DNA from: [Flexibacter] sp. ATCC 35208
GTDB lineage: Bacteria; Bacteroidota; Bacteroidia; Chitinophagales; Chitinophagaceae
DNA: 64,000 bases
Assembly (NCBI RefSeq): GCF_001975825.1
Contig: NZ_MTKN01000017.1
Coordinates: 79,779 to 143,778, forward strand
Direction of reading: 5' to 3'
A program made the translations under genes and the position numbers. A model generated the notes under the pieces. It was not told where the DNA came from and ran no database searches. It saw only the letters and a list, made by a program, of their open reading frames with translations. Below, one piece after another: positions 26,443 to 34,423 of this stretch. Positions within the stretch are counted from its first letter, which is position 1; each line of letters starts with the position of its first letter.

Positions 26443-26612
26443 TTATCTTACTTAAGATTCAAACGGGTGAGTGATGGGCAAAAGGTGCTGATTCTGAGAA
26501 CACGACCTGATCGGGCAAGATATTAAAGAAACCAACAAGCGAGCAACCAGTTATATCTGGAGTTGTCTATAAATCAGCAGCTTTAGAGTCATTTAAAATT
26601 CAAAAAATGTGA

Positions 26613-26723
26613 ATGGCTGGTTGGCTTATCGGTCTAACCGGGAGATTCCGGGAAGACTTCGGCCATGTTTCAGAACTTAGCGACGGCAAGCAGTCTCATT
26701 TCGGCCAATGGAACTGCGTCGCT
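26613..26723 (+). other. Predicted RNA structures in the gldK leader
   Basis: A 7-bp outer stem (26613-26619 with 26660-26666) encloses two small stems (GTT with AAC, CCGG with CCGG), giving a possible three-way junction. A second hairpin pairs AGCGACG (26679-26685) with CGTCGCT (26717-26723), continues with CAGT/ACTG after a 5-base bulge and ends in CATT/AATG around TCGGCC. It stops 22 bases before the start codon. These are pairings found by eye, with no covariation support. Confidence 0.35.
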
Positions 26724-26745
26724 GTATCGAAATAAATGATTTTCA

Positions 26746-28041
26746 ATGAAAGCTACCCTTATGAAGCTTAATTTTTCAAGTGGTCTGTTAGCAGTATTGC
26801 TGGTTAGCCTGCTAGCCAGCTGCGGTGGTAGTAAAACCCCCAAAAATGCACAAGGACAGCTGATTGGAGTTAGTCCCAGACCGAAGTATTTCCCTCCTGT
26901 ACCCTATGGAATGGTGTATGTACCGTCAGGTACCTTTCATATGGGCCCCAGCGATGAGGATCTGAACTATGCGTACACTGCTCGTAACAAGTCTATTTCC
27001 ATTTCCGGCTTCTATATGGATGCTACGGAAATTACAAATAACGAGTATCGTCAGTTCGTACAATGGGTGACAGACTCTATCGCGCACATTCTGCTTAGCC
27101 ATGTAAAGAGTGATGGTGGACAGGATGTGATCGACTGGAAGCAGAAGATCAATTACAAAGATAAAGGCACCATTGATAAGCTGGAGCAAATGACATATGC
27201 TCCGGAGGATCGCCTGTACGGTCGTAAGGAATTCGACGTACATAAACTGGTGTATCATATAGAAACTTTCAACTGGGAGCAGGCAAAGCTGCGTGAGAAC
27301 GCAAACAAGCCACGTTCTAAGTTCATTGTAAAGAAAGATGTAGCTGTATATCCTGACACCCTGTGTTGGATCAGAGACTTCTCTTATGCTTACAATGAGC
27401 CTATGACGAGAATGTACTTCTGGCACCCGGCATTTGATAATTATCCGGTAGTAGGCGTGACCTGGCACCAGGCAAACGCATTCGCTGAATGGCGTAGTAA
27501 GTTCTGGGAAGACTATCGTATCTCTAAGAATCTGTTTACTGAAGATAAATTCCAGTTACCTTCCGAGGCACAGTGGGAATATGCTGCACGTGGTGGTAGA
27601 GAGCAATCTCCTTATCCATGGGGTGGTTATTATATCCGCAACAAGAAGGGCTGTCTGCTGGCGAACTTTAAACCAGGTCGTGGTAACTATCCTGAAGATG
27701 GTGGTTTCTACACTGTAAGAGCAGACGCTTATTGGCCTAACGACTACGGACTGTACAACATGTCTGGTAACGTAGCGGAATGGACACAGGATATCTTCTA
27801 TGAGAATGCCTACTCCTTCACATCTGACATGAACCCATACCTCCGTATGGACGTAACGGATGATGCGCCACCAAAAATGAAGCGTAAAGCTGTAAGAGGC
27901 GGTAGCTGGAAAGACATCGGATATTTCCTTCAAACAGGTACCCGCTCTTACGAGTATCAGGATAGTGCTAAATCTTACATTGGTTTCCGTTGTACGATTG
28001 CATTCCTGAGCCGTTCTAAAAATGATTTTGGTCACCATTAA
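26746..28041 (+). CDS. gldK: Type IX secretion system lipoprotein GldK/PorK
   Basis: Outer-membrane ring component of the type IX secretion system. The 431-residue lipoprotein has Cys26 in SLLASC and a formylglycine-generating-enzyme/sulfatase-modifying-factor-like domain: YGMVYVPSGTFHMGPSDEDLN, FYMDATEITNNEYRQFV, PVVGVTWHQANAFAEWR, LPSEAQWEYAARGG and GNVAEWTQDIF, ending RKAVRGGSWKD and IGFRC. In this system the domain is thought to be structural. It is the first gene of gldKLMN. An alternative start is the second Met at 26761. Confidence 0.95.
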   Translation: MKATLMKLNFSSGLLAVLLVSLLASCGGSKTPKNAQGQLIGVSPRPKYFPPVPYGMVYVPSGTFHMGPSDEDLNYAYTARNKSISISGFYMDATEITNNEYRQFVQWVTDSIAHILLSHVKSDGGQDVIDWKQKINYKDKGTIDKLEQMTYAPEDRLYGRKEFDVHKLVYHIETFNWEQAKLRENANKPRSKFIVKKDVAVYPDTLCWIRDFSYAYNEPMTRMYFWHPAFDNYPVVGVTWHQANAFAEWRSKFWEDYRISKNLFTEDKFQLPSEAQWEYAARGGREQSPYPWGGYYIRNKKGCLLANFKPGRGNYPEDGGFYTVRADAYWPNDYGLYNMSGNVAEWTQDIFYENAYSFTSDMNPYLRMDVTDDAPPKMKRKAVRGGSWKDIGYFLQTGTRSYEYQDSAKSYIGFRCTIAFLSRSKNDFGHH

Positions 28042-28055
28042 TCTGGCAAGTATTC

Positions 28056-28292
28056 AATAGTATAATCAGCATTACGGATAGATGGGCAGGACACAGGCAC
28101 AGATCGAAGCTGTACCGGGATTTATTCCGGTTGCCTTTGGGACAGGCATGTAGTGTATGTTAAACAACTTAAAATATGTTCAACATGAGAAACCGTATGA
28201 TGTACATAGTGAAACCGCAAATCATCGATGAGCAACAACTATTCCATAACAACAATTTAACCTTTAACACTTTAACCAGTAAATTTTGACCT
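28056..28292 (+). other. gldK-gldL spacer with a hairpin and direct repeat
   Basis: The 251-base gap between gldK and gldL is unusually long for this otherwise tight cluster. It holds a small hairpin (28114-28118 with 28127-28131) and an 11-base direct repeat, TATGTTAAACA (28156) and TATGTTCAACA (28175). It could hold a second promoter or processing site, but no clear -7 element is seen. Confidence 0.35.
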
Positions 28293-29051
28293 ATGGCTAT
28301 GAATCCTACTACATCGAAATGGCTTAATTTCTTTGTTTGTATCGCGGCATCAGTAGTAATTATCGGAGCGTTGTTCAAACTGCAACACTGGCCAGGCGCG
28401 GATATCGCCCTGATCGTTGGTTTGAGCACTGAGGCATTAATCTTCTTTGTATATGCATTCGTACCAGATAGTGGTGGCGGAGATCACGGCGGCGAAACTC
28501 ACGTTTCTGTTGTTGCCGGTGGTAGCCCTGCTCTGGCTGGCCTGGACAAGATGCTGGAAGAAGCTGACATCACTCCTGTATCATTACAACGCCTGAGCGA
28601 GAACTTCCAGAAATTAGGTACCACCGTCGATAAGATGAGGGACATTAGCGACGTCGTTGCGGCTACAGGCGACTACACCCAGAAAACAAGGGAAGCTGCC
28701 AGCGCAATTACAAACGTTGCTCACGCTTACACTACAGCAGCATCGGCTGTTGCTTCTTTCAACAGTGCTTCTGAGTCTACCAGAAACTTCCATGAGCAAA
28801 TGCAGGGTATGACCAAGAATCTGGCTTCTCTGAATGCTATCTATGAACTGGAACTCCAGGACACTAACAATCACCTGAAAGCAATGAACAATTTCTACGG
28901 AAATCTGCTCAAAGTTTCTTCAGCTATGACCAGCAGCGTAGATGACGCGCGTAAAACTCAGGATCAAATCTCCCAGCTCGCTAAAAATCTGAGCAATCTG
29001 AACACCGTTTACGGTAACATGCTCAGCGCTATGCATGGTGCAGGTAGATAA
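28293..29051 (+). CDS. gldL: Type IX secretion/gliding motor protein GldL
   Basis: Inner-membrane motor subunit that with GldM turns the proton gradient into mechanical work for secretion and gliding. The 252-residue protein has two N-terminal membrane helices (about 11-30 and 37-56) and a long coiled-coil cytoplasmic tail. Lys29 and His32 at the end of the first helix and Glu47 in the second are placed like the charged residues that are essential in known GldL proteins, an alignment made by eye. It lies 57 bases before gldM. Confidence 0.95.
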   Translation: MAMNPTTSKWLNFFVCIAASVVIIGALFKLQHWPGADIALIVGLSTEALIFFVYAFVPDSGGGDHGGETHVSVVAGGSPALAGLDKMLEEADITPVSLQRLSENFQKLGTTVDKMRDISDVVAATGDYTQKTREAASAITNVAHAYTTAASAVASFNSASESTRNFHEQMQGMTKNLASLNAIYELELQDTNNHLKAMNNFYGNLLKVSSAMTSSVDDARKTQDQISQLAKNLSNLNTVYGNMLSAMHGAGR

Positions 29052-29108
29052 GGTACGCTTATAGTTTTGGAATTAACAACAGACAATCATTTAATCTGAA
29101 AACAAACT

Positions 29109-30644
29109 ATGGCACTACCTAAAGATCCCAGGCAGAAGATGATCAATATCATGTACTTGGTCTTGACGGCCATGCTTGCATTGAACGTTTCTGCTGAGAT
29201 ATTGAACGCATTTAATATAGTAAACAACTCAATTATTACATCGAATAAGTCGATTACCGACAAGAATGAAAACACCTACCTCACTTTCGAAGATCAGATG
29301 AAATCTGATCCAGGTAAAGTAGGTCCTCTGAAAACAAAAGCTGAAGAAGTAAAAAAACTGTCTGAGGCAATGTATGTATATCTCGATACGTTAAAGAACA
29401 CGATCATCAGAGAATCAGGTGGACTGGACGAATATGGTGACATCAAATCTAAATCTGACCTGGACGCTCCAACACGCGTCATGGAAAATCGCAAACAAGG
29501 ACCTGAACTGGAAAAACGTCTGAAAGAACTGCGTGCGCAGCTGCTGACTTATGTTGATCCTAAGGATACTGCCGCTTTTGCCAAATCCTTACCACTGAAA
29601 ATAGTTGTAGGTGAGTCTCACGGCGGCCACGGACCAAAAAAGAAGGACTGGACCAGCTATCACTTTGAAATGGTGCCAACTATCGCAGCTGTTACCATTT
29701 TGAGTAAGTTCCAGAACGACGTTAAAAACTCTGAGTCACTGATCATCGATGATCTGTTGGCCCAGATTAGCAAAAACATCATTCGTTTCGACAAGATCAG
29801 ACCACTGGTTTCCCTGAATTCCAAGAATCTGATGGAAGGTCAAACGCTGACAGCTCAGATCGCAGTTGGTGCTTACAGCAGCACTGTGAATCCAGACATC
29901 GTGGTGAATGGTCAAAACATTACTGCGGTAGACGGTTTGGGTACTTATACTATGCCAGTTTCCGGTATCGGTGAAAAAACTATCTCTGGTACTGTAACGA
30001 TCAAGAAACCAGATGGCACTGCTGAGACCCTGCCTTTCAATGAGCCTTATAGCGTAGGAGCTTCTACTACTTCTATCTCTGCTGATAAAATGAACGTACT
30101 GTACATTGGTTTATCAAACCCAATCTCAGTATCTGCAGGTGGAGTACCAGGTGAAGCAGTTAGCGCTAGCATCTCTGCGGGTTCTATGACGAAGAAAGCT
30201 ACTGGTGAATATGCCGTAGTTGTAAGCTCCCCAGGTAAAGCAGTTATCTCTGTAAGTGCTAATATCGATGGTAAACAAAAAACTTTAGGTTCCAAAGAGT
30301 TTCGTATCAAATACATCCCTGATCCAGTGCTGAAAGTAGGTCTGAGCAAAGGCCCTTCTATGAAAGCTGCTGAGTTCAAAGTACAGGGCGGTCTGCGTGC
30401 TGATCTGGAAGACTTCGTATTCGACGGTGTAAAATACGATGTAGTTAGTTACCGTATCGGTATCCAACCTCGTTCCGGCGATTATGTTGAAGGTGAGGCA
30501 AATTCCGCTTACTTCCCTAGCTCTGTAATGGGTGCTATCCGTAGCCTGAAACCAGGTGACCAGGTTTACTTCGACAACGTTCGTGTAAAGGGTCCGGATG
30601 GTAAAGTAAGAGATATGAGCAATATCAATTTCAAGATAAACTAA
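29109..30644 (+). CDS. gldM: Type IX secretion/gliding motor protein GldM
   Basis: Partner of GldL: one membrane helix near the N-terminus (about 12-32, IMYLVLTAMLALNVSAEILNAF) and a long periplasmic part of stacked domains that reaches the GldK-GldN ring. The 511-residue length and the start MALPKDPRQKMINIMYLVLTAML are typical of GldM. Codon use is strongly biased (GGT, CGT, GCT, CTG), as expected for an abundant protein. It is followed by gldN after 10 bases. Confidence 0.96.
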   Translation: MALPKDPRQKMINIMYLVLTAMLALNVSAEILNAFNIVNNSIITSNKSITDKNENTYLTFEDQMKSDPGKVGPLKTKAEEVKKLSEAMYVYLDTLKNTIIRESGGLDEYGDIKSKSDLDAPTRVMENRKQGPELEKRLKELRAQLLTYVDPKDTAAFAKSLPLKIVVGESHGGHGPKKKDWTSYHFEMVPTIAAVTILSKFQNDVKNSESLIIDDLLAQISKNIIRFDKIRPLVSLNSKNLMEGQTLTAQIAVGAYSSTVNPDIVVNGQNITAVDGLGTYTMPVSGIGEKTISGTVTIKKPDGTAETLPFNEPYSVGASTTSISADKMNVLYIGLSNPISVSAGGVPGEAVSASISAGSMTKKATGEYAVVVSSPGKAVISVSANIDGKQKTLGSKEFRIKYIPDPVLKVGLSKGPSMKAAEFKVQGGLRADLEDFVFDGVKYDVVSYRIGIQPRSGDYVEGEANSAYFPSSVMGAIRSLKPGDQVYFDNVRVKGPDGKVRDMSNINFKIN

Positions 30645-30654
30645 TATTATTTCT

Positions 30655-31689
30655 ATGCGAGCAGTCATCCTTAACAAAATTGGTTGGTGTTCCCTTATGC
30701 TGGTACTCCTGCTGGCATCTCAGGCTGATGCACAACGTCGGGGAGGTAGTACACGTCGTAAATCGGCGACCCCTGATGCAGCTACCCAAGATGCTAACGT
30801 AGTAAATCCTGCTACAGGTAACAGCGTTGCGCCGCCACCGCCCCCTCCACCACCCCCAGGAACATCACTGCGCCCGGATGGTTTCGGTATGGCGGTAGAT
30901 ACACCGCGCAAATCACAGCGTACCGATGGTATCTCTGAAAAGAACTTCATCAAGGACCGTACGCCTATTGCCTATGATCACATTCGCTCAGATGACGAAT
31001 TCTGGGAAAAGAGGATCTGGCAGGTGATAGATACCCGCGAAAAGATGAATCTTCCTTTTCAATATAATGTTGAGGATGAAAATGGTACAAGCCAGCTGTT
31101 CATTAATATCCTGCTCGATGCTATCAAGAGCAAGCAGGTAGAAGCCTTCAGCGCTATCGATGACAGGTTCACTACCCCTATCGCTTACGGTGAGATCCAG
31201 AATAAACTGAGCGGTGAAGAAAAAACCATCCGTAGTATCGACCCTGTAACAGGTGAAGAGAAGATGGTAACTACCCGTGATGAATTCGATCCTCGTACTG
31301 TAGTTCAGTATAAGATCAAAGAAATCTGGGTATTCGACAAAGAAGCGTCCCAACTGAAAGTTCGTATCCTCGGTATCGCTCCAATGGTATCCCGTATGAA
31401 CGAAGATGGTTCCTTCCGCGCGGCTATCCCGCTGTTCTGGGTGTACTATCCTGATATGCGTCCTATCCTGGCTAAATACGATGTATACAACCAGAATAAC
31501 GATGCGGCTACCATGAGTTGGGAAGATCTGTTTGAAATGCGTTTCTTCACCAGCTATGTGACCAAAGAAAACAATACTTATAACCGTGAGATTAAAGATT
31601 ATATCAAAGACGGTACTATGAGATTGTTGGAAGGTCAGGCTGTTAAGGATAAGATCTTCAACAAAGAACAGGATATGTGGCAGTATTAA
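30655..31689 (+). CDS. gldN: Type IX secretion ring protein GldN/PorN
   Basis: Periplasmic ring component that binds GldK and GldM. The 344-residue protein has a signal peptide ending ADAQ and then an Arg/Ala/Thr-rich linker with nine prolines in a row near residues 61-69, followed by the conserved domain: FIKDRTPIAYDHIRSDDEFWEKRIWQVIDTREKMN, DPRTVVQYKIKEIWVFD and the C-terminal LFEMRFFTSYVTKENNTYNREIKDY. The polyproline linker is longer than I expect for this family. It is the last gene of the cluster, with a terminator after it. Confidence 0.95.
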   Translation: MRAVILNKIGWCSLMLVLLLASQADAQRRGGSTRRKSATPDAATQDANVVNPATGNSVAPPPPPPPPPGTSLRPDGFGMAVDTPRKSQRTDGISEKNFIKDRTPIAYDHIRSDDEFWEKRIWQVIDTREKMNLPFQYNVEDENGTSQLFINILLDAIKSKQVEAFSAIDDRFTTPIAYGEIQNKLSGEEKTIRSIDPVTGEEKMVTTRDEFDPRTVVQYKIKEIWVFDKEASQLKVRILGIAPMVSRMNEDGSFRAAIPLFWVYYPDMRPILAKYDVYNQNNDAATMSWEDLFEMRFFTSYVTKENNTYNREIKDYIKDGTMRLLEGQAVKDKIFNKEQDMWQY

Positions 31690-31716
31690 TAGCTGCTCGC
31701 AGATAAAGATTAAAAG

Positions 31717-31749
31717 AAAAAAGGGATCGCATTGCGCGATCCCTTTTTT
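31717..31749 (+). terminator. Terminator of the gldKLMN cluster
   Basis: 14-bp stem including the A and T runs (31717-31730 with 31736-31749), loop ATTGC. Confidence 0.8.
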
Positions 31750-31753
31750 CTTG

Positions 31754-31798
31754 CTAAAAGAGAGCGGGAATCGATTCGCAATTCCCGCTCTCTTTTAG
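31754..31798. terminator. Terminator of uvrC (convergent)
   Basis: Perfect 18-bp stem (31754-31771 with 31781-31798) with a 9-base loop, 3 bases from the end of the minus-strand uvrC gene. Confidence 0.7.
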
Positions 31799-31800
31799 GT

Positions 31801-33603
31801 TTATGGATGGAAATAAGTGTAAATCAATTTCGCTTTCGCCGCCCCTACTTCCTTCACCAGATCATCCTCCGCCAGCAACTTAATCTTTGCCACTGACCTG
31901 AACGTTTTCAACAACTGCGTTGCCGTGTTCTCCCCTATCCCCTTTATTCCTTCCAGCTCATTTTTAAACGTTCCTTTACTTCGCTTATTCCTGTGAAAAG
32001 TAATGCCAAATCTATGCACTTCATCACGTACTCTTCTTATCAGTTTCAGGCTCTCACTATCATAAGGCAATTTGATACTATCCTTATCGCCCGGAAAGAA
32101 AATCTCTTCTTCATTTTTAGCCAGCCCCACTACCGTCATACTACCCACCAGGTCCAATGCCCTGATACTTTCCATTGCTGACCCTAATTGTCCCTTACCA
32201 CCATCTATGATCACCAGCTGTGGTAATGGCTGCTGCTCTGCCAATAAGCGGCTATAACGGCGAAATACGACCTCCTTCATCGAAGCAAAGTCATTGATCC
32301 CTTCTACCGTTTTCACATTGAAATGACGATAGTCTTTTTTAGACGCTACACCATCTTTGAATACTACACAGGCAGATACCGGATATGCACCCTGAAAGTT
32401 CGAGTTATCGAAACACTCAATATGCGTGGGTAAATCAACCAGTTCAAGATCTGCCTGCAACTGATACAACACCTTTTTCTTCTCCATATCACTCTTGCCT
32501 TCCAGGTGCAGGATCTTTTTACGATGCAACTCTTCTTTGAAGTAATTAACATTCTTCTCAGAGAGTTCCAGTAGTTTCTTCTTATCGCCTCCTTTGGGTA
32601 CAGTGACTATTACATTCTCTTCCGGATATTCTATTTCAATGGGCACAATGATCTCTCTTGTTACACTCTTGAAAGCATCTCTCAGATAGTTGATCGCATA
32701 TGCCAACACCTCCTCATTTTCTTCTTCCAGTTTTTTCTCCAGTGTCACTGTTTTTGTATCCGCAATTGTTCCATTCAACACACGGAGGTAATTCACATAT
32801 GCATGGTTTCCTTCACTGATGATAGAGAAGACATCTACATGGCCCACCTTTGTATTTACAATGGTGGATTTGGATTGATAATCCTGTAGTTTTTCAATCT
32901 TCTTTCTCATAATCTCTGCCTTCTCAAATTCCATGTTCATAGCATGCTCCTGCATCTGTGTGCGAAACAGTTGCAATATTGGAGAGAGGTTGCCTCTCAG
33001 TATGTTCTTTACCTGCGACAAGCCTTCTCTGTAATCGTCTTCTGTCTGCAAGCCTTCGCAAGGACCTTTACAGTTGCCCAGATGATATTCAAGACATACT
33101 TTGTATTTACCCTTTGCAATATTCTGTGGAGAAAGATTCAGTGTACAGGTACGTAATGGAATGTTGTACCTGATCACTTCCATCAGTTCTTTGACTCTCC
33201 ACACGGAAGTATAAGGCCCCAGGTATTCCGATCCATCCTTAATCACATTCCGGGTAAATAACACCCTTGGAAAGGACTCATGTTTGATCACGAGATAAGG
33301 ATATGTTTTATCGTCCTTGAGGTTGATATTGAACTTAGGCTGGAACTGTTTAATCAGTGAGTTTTCCAGCAGAAAAGCATCCTGTTCAGAGCCAACGATG
33401 GTAAACTCAATATGATGAATATGTTCGACCAGTTTCCTGGTCTTAAAGCTATCGTGATTCTTTGCAAAATAAGAGCTCACCCGTTTCCGCAGGCTTTTCG
33501 CTTTGCCCACGTACAGGAGCTCGCCACCTTCATTATAGTATTTATAAATACCGGGTTGAAGGGGAATGGTATGTGATATCTGTGAAAACTCCGCTGCTGT
33601 CAT
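31801..33603 (-). CDS. uvrC: Excinuclease ABC subunit C
   Basis: Makes the two incisions in nucleotide excision repair with UvrA and UvrB. The 600-residue protein has the N-terminal GIY-YIG nuclease domain (PGIYKYYNEGGELLYVGKAKSLRKRVSSYF, about 18-47), the UVR motif for UvrB binding (NMEFEKAEIMRKKIEKLQ, near 210), the RNase H-like UvrC nuclease domain (IECFDNSNFQGAYPVSACVVFKDG; VIIDGGKGQL) and a C-terminal helix-hairpin-helix (GIKGIGENTATQLLK). All domains are intact. Confidence 0.97.
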   Translation of the reverse strand: MTAAEFSQISHTIPLQPGIYKYYNEGGELLYVGKAKSLRKRVSSYFAKNHDSFKTRKLVEHIHHIEFTIVGSEQDAFLLENSLIKQFQPKFNINLKDDKTYPYLVIKHESFPRVLFTRNVIKDGSEYLGPYTSVWRVKELMEVIRYNIPLRTCTLNLSPQNIAKGKYKVCLEYHLGNCKGPCEGLQTEDDYREGLSQVKNILRGNLSPILQLFRTQMQEHAMNMEFEKAEIMRKKIEKLQDYQSKSTIVNTKVGHVDVFSIISEGNHAYVNYLRVLNGTIADTKTVTLEKKLEEENEEVLAYAINYLRDAFKSVTREIIVPIEIEYPEENVIVTVPKGGDKKKLLELSEKNVNYFKEELHRKKILHLEGKSDMEKKKVLYQLQADLELVDLPTHIECFDNSNFQGAYPVSACVVFKDGVASKKDYRHFNVKTVEGINDFASMKEVVFRRYSRLLAEQQPLPQLVIIDGGKGQLGSAMESIRALDLVGSMTVVGLAKNEEEIFFPGDKDSIKLPYDSESLKLIRRVRDEVHRFGITFHRNKRSKGTFKNELEGIKGIGENTATQLLKTFRSVAKIKLLAEDDLVKEVGAAKAKLIYTYFHP

Positions 33604-33619
33604 CTGATCAATAAAGTCA

Positions 33620-34186
33620 TTAAAGGTGCATCATCGCAATCTTAATATCCAGTTCTTTTTCGGGCAGGAAAGCGATATGCTGTCTTGTCGTGATCCGGAT
33701 ATGATGATTGTGCTGATACTCGAGGTTTTGTTCGTATTCATAAACGAGGTTGCGTACATGTCTGTTCAGTTGTACGGCAGTGATATGTTGTGCATTGTCC
33801 AATTCAATAATAATTTCCTGGGGCAGGGTCGCATCATCTTTTGCCTTGTACATCAGGGAACGCTTGCCGGTGAACTGATCTGCCAGCAAAATGGTATCGT
33901 AGGCACCCTGCAAACTTGGTTTGTGGAGGTCTACATCCATAAATGGTGCGAGCATATTATGTAGTTGCAGGGAATCGGGTGCGGTGATAGTGACACTATC
34001 ATGCTTTGTATTCAATGAAACTGTTTTGAATAACCCGGGTTTTTGTAGTTCCAGTCCGTTGAGCTCATCCTGAAAGAAGCCTTTTAGGTCCCTGTATCCG
34101 CTGCCAGTTGGAGAAGGGGTGGAAGAGCCGGTTTTGCAGGATGTAAAGAGTATAGTGCCAGTCAGTAATGTCCAGAAAAATTTCAT
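33620..34186 (-). CDS. Hypothetical lipoprotein
   Basis: A 188-residue lipoprotein with Cys17 in ILFTSC, then a Ser/Pro/Thr linker and a domain I do not recognise (SGYRDLKGFFQDELNGLEL; QEIIIELDNAQHITAVQLNRHVRN; ending RITTRQHIAFLPEKELDIKIAMMHL). It is probably anchored in the outer or inner membrane facing the periplasm. It lies 16 bases upstream of uvrC on the same strand and may be co-transcribed with it. A perfect TACCTTTG at 34191-34198 (minus) places the transcription start at the A of the ATG, so the mRNA may be leaderless. Confidence 0.78.
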   Translation of the reverse strand: MKFFWTLLTGTILFTSCKTGSSTPSPTGSGYRDLKGFFQDELNGLELQKPGLFKTVSLNTKHDSVTITAPDSLQLHNMLAPFMDVDLHKPSLQGAYDTILLADQFTGKRSLMYKAKDDATLPQEIIIELDNAQHITAVQLNRHVRNLVYEYEQNLEYQHNHHIRITTRQHIAFLPEKELDIKIAMMHL

Positions 34187-34190
34187 GCAG

Positions 34191-34198
34191 CAAAGGTA
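34191..34198 (-). promoter_or_regulatory. -7 element of a probable leaderless gene
   Basis: TACCTTTG on the minus strand; counting 12 bases from its first T gives 34186, which is the A of the ATG of the lipoprotein gene. Confidence 0.55.
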
Positions 34199-34370
34199 GC
34201 GAAGTATGAGGAATTGAAAGGAACAGCAAACTGAACTGCTGCTAAAGTAAGCGGTAAAAAATAATGCGCCGTAAAGACGGCGCATCTGATGCATGAGCAA
34301 ATCTGTCGAGAGCACTAAAAACGTAAAACGGTTTACCTACGTGAATAGTTACAGGTAATGGGGAAAAATA

Positions 34371-34408
34371 AAAAGGCCGTTCTGTACTCACAGAACGGCC
34401 TTTTTGTA
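34371..34408. terminator. Terminator of gpmI
   Basis: 15-bp stem with A and T runs (34371-34385 with 34390-34404), loop ACTC. It follows the minus-strand gpmI gene. Confidence 0.75.
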
Positions 34409-34423
34409 TTGTCAGTGCATCAA

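Larger units (their letters stand above)
26268..26745. other. Intergenic region, long structured leader of gldK
   Basis: No protein gene is seen in these 478 bases. A perfect -7 element (26435-26442) predicts a leader of about 300 bases before gldK, and its last half folds into at least two hairpin structures described separately. The leader includes short pieces resembling TPP riboswitch words (CTGAGA, ACCTGATC), but the full pattern is absent. Confidence 0.55.

Noticed and set aside
26464..26530. TPP riboswitch-like words (GGGTG, CTGAGA, ACCTGATC) in the gldK leader
   Set aside because: The second half of the THI element (the part that follows ACCTGATC and closes with AGGGA) is missing, the spacing is wrong, and gldK has no link to thiamine.
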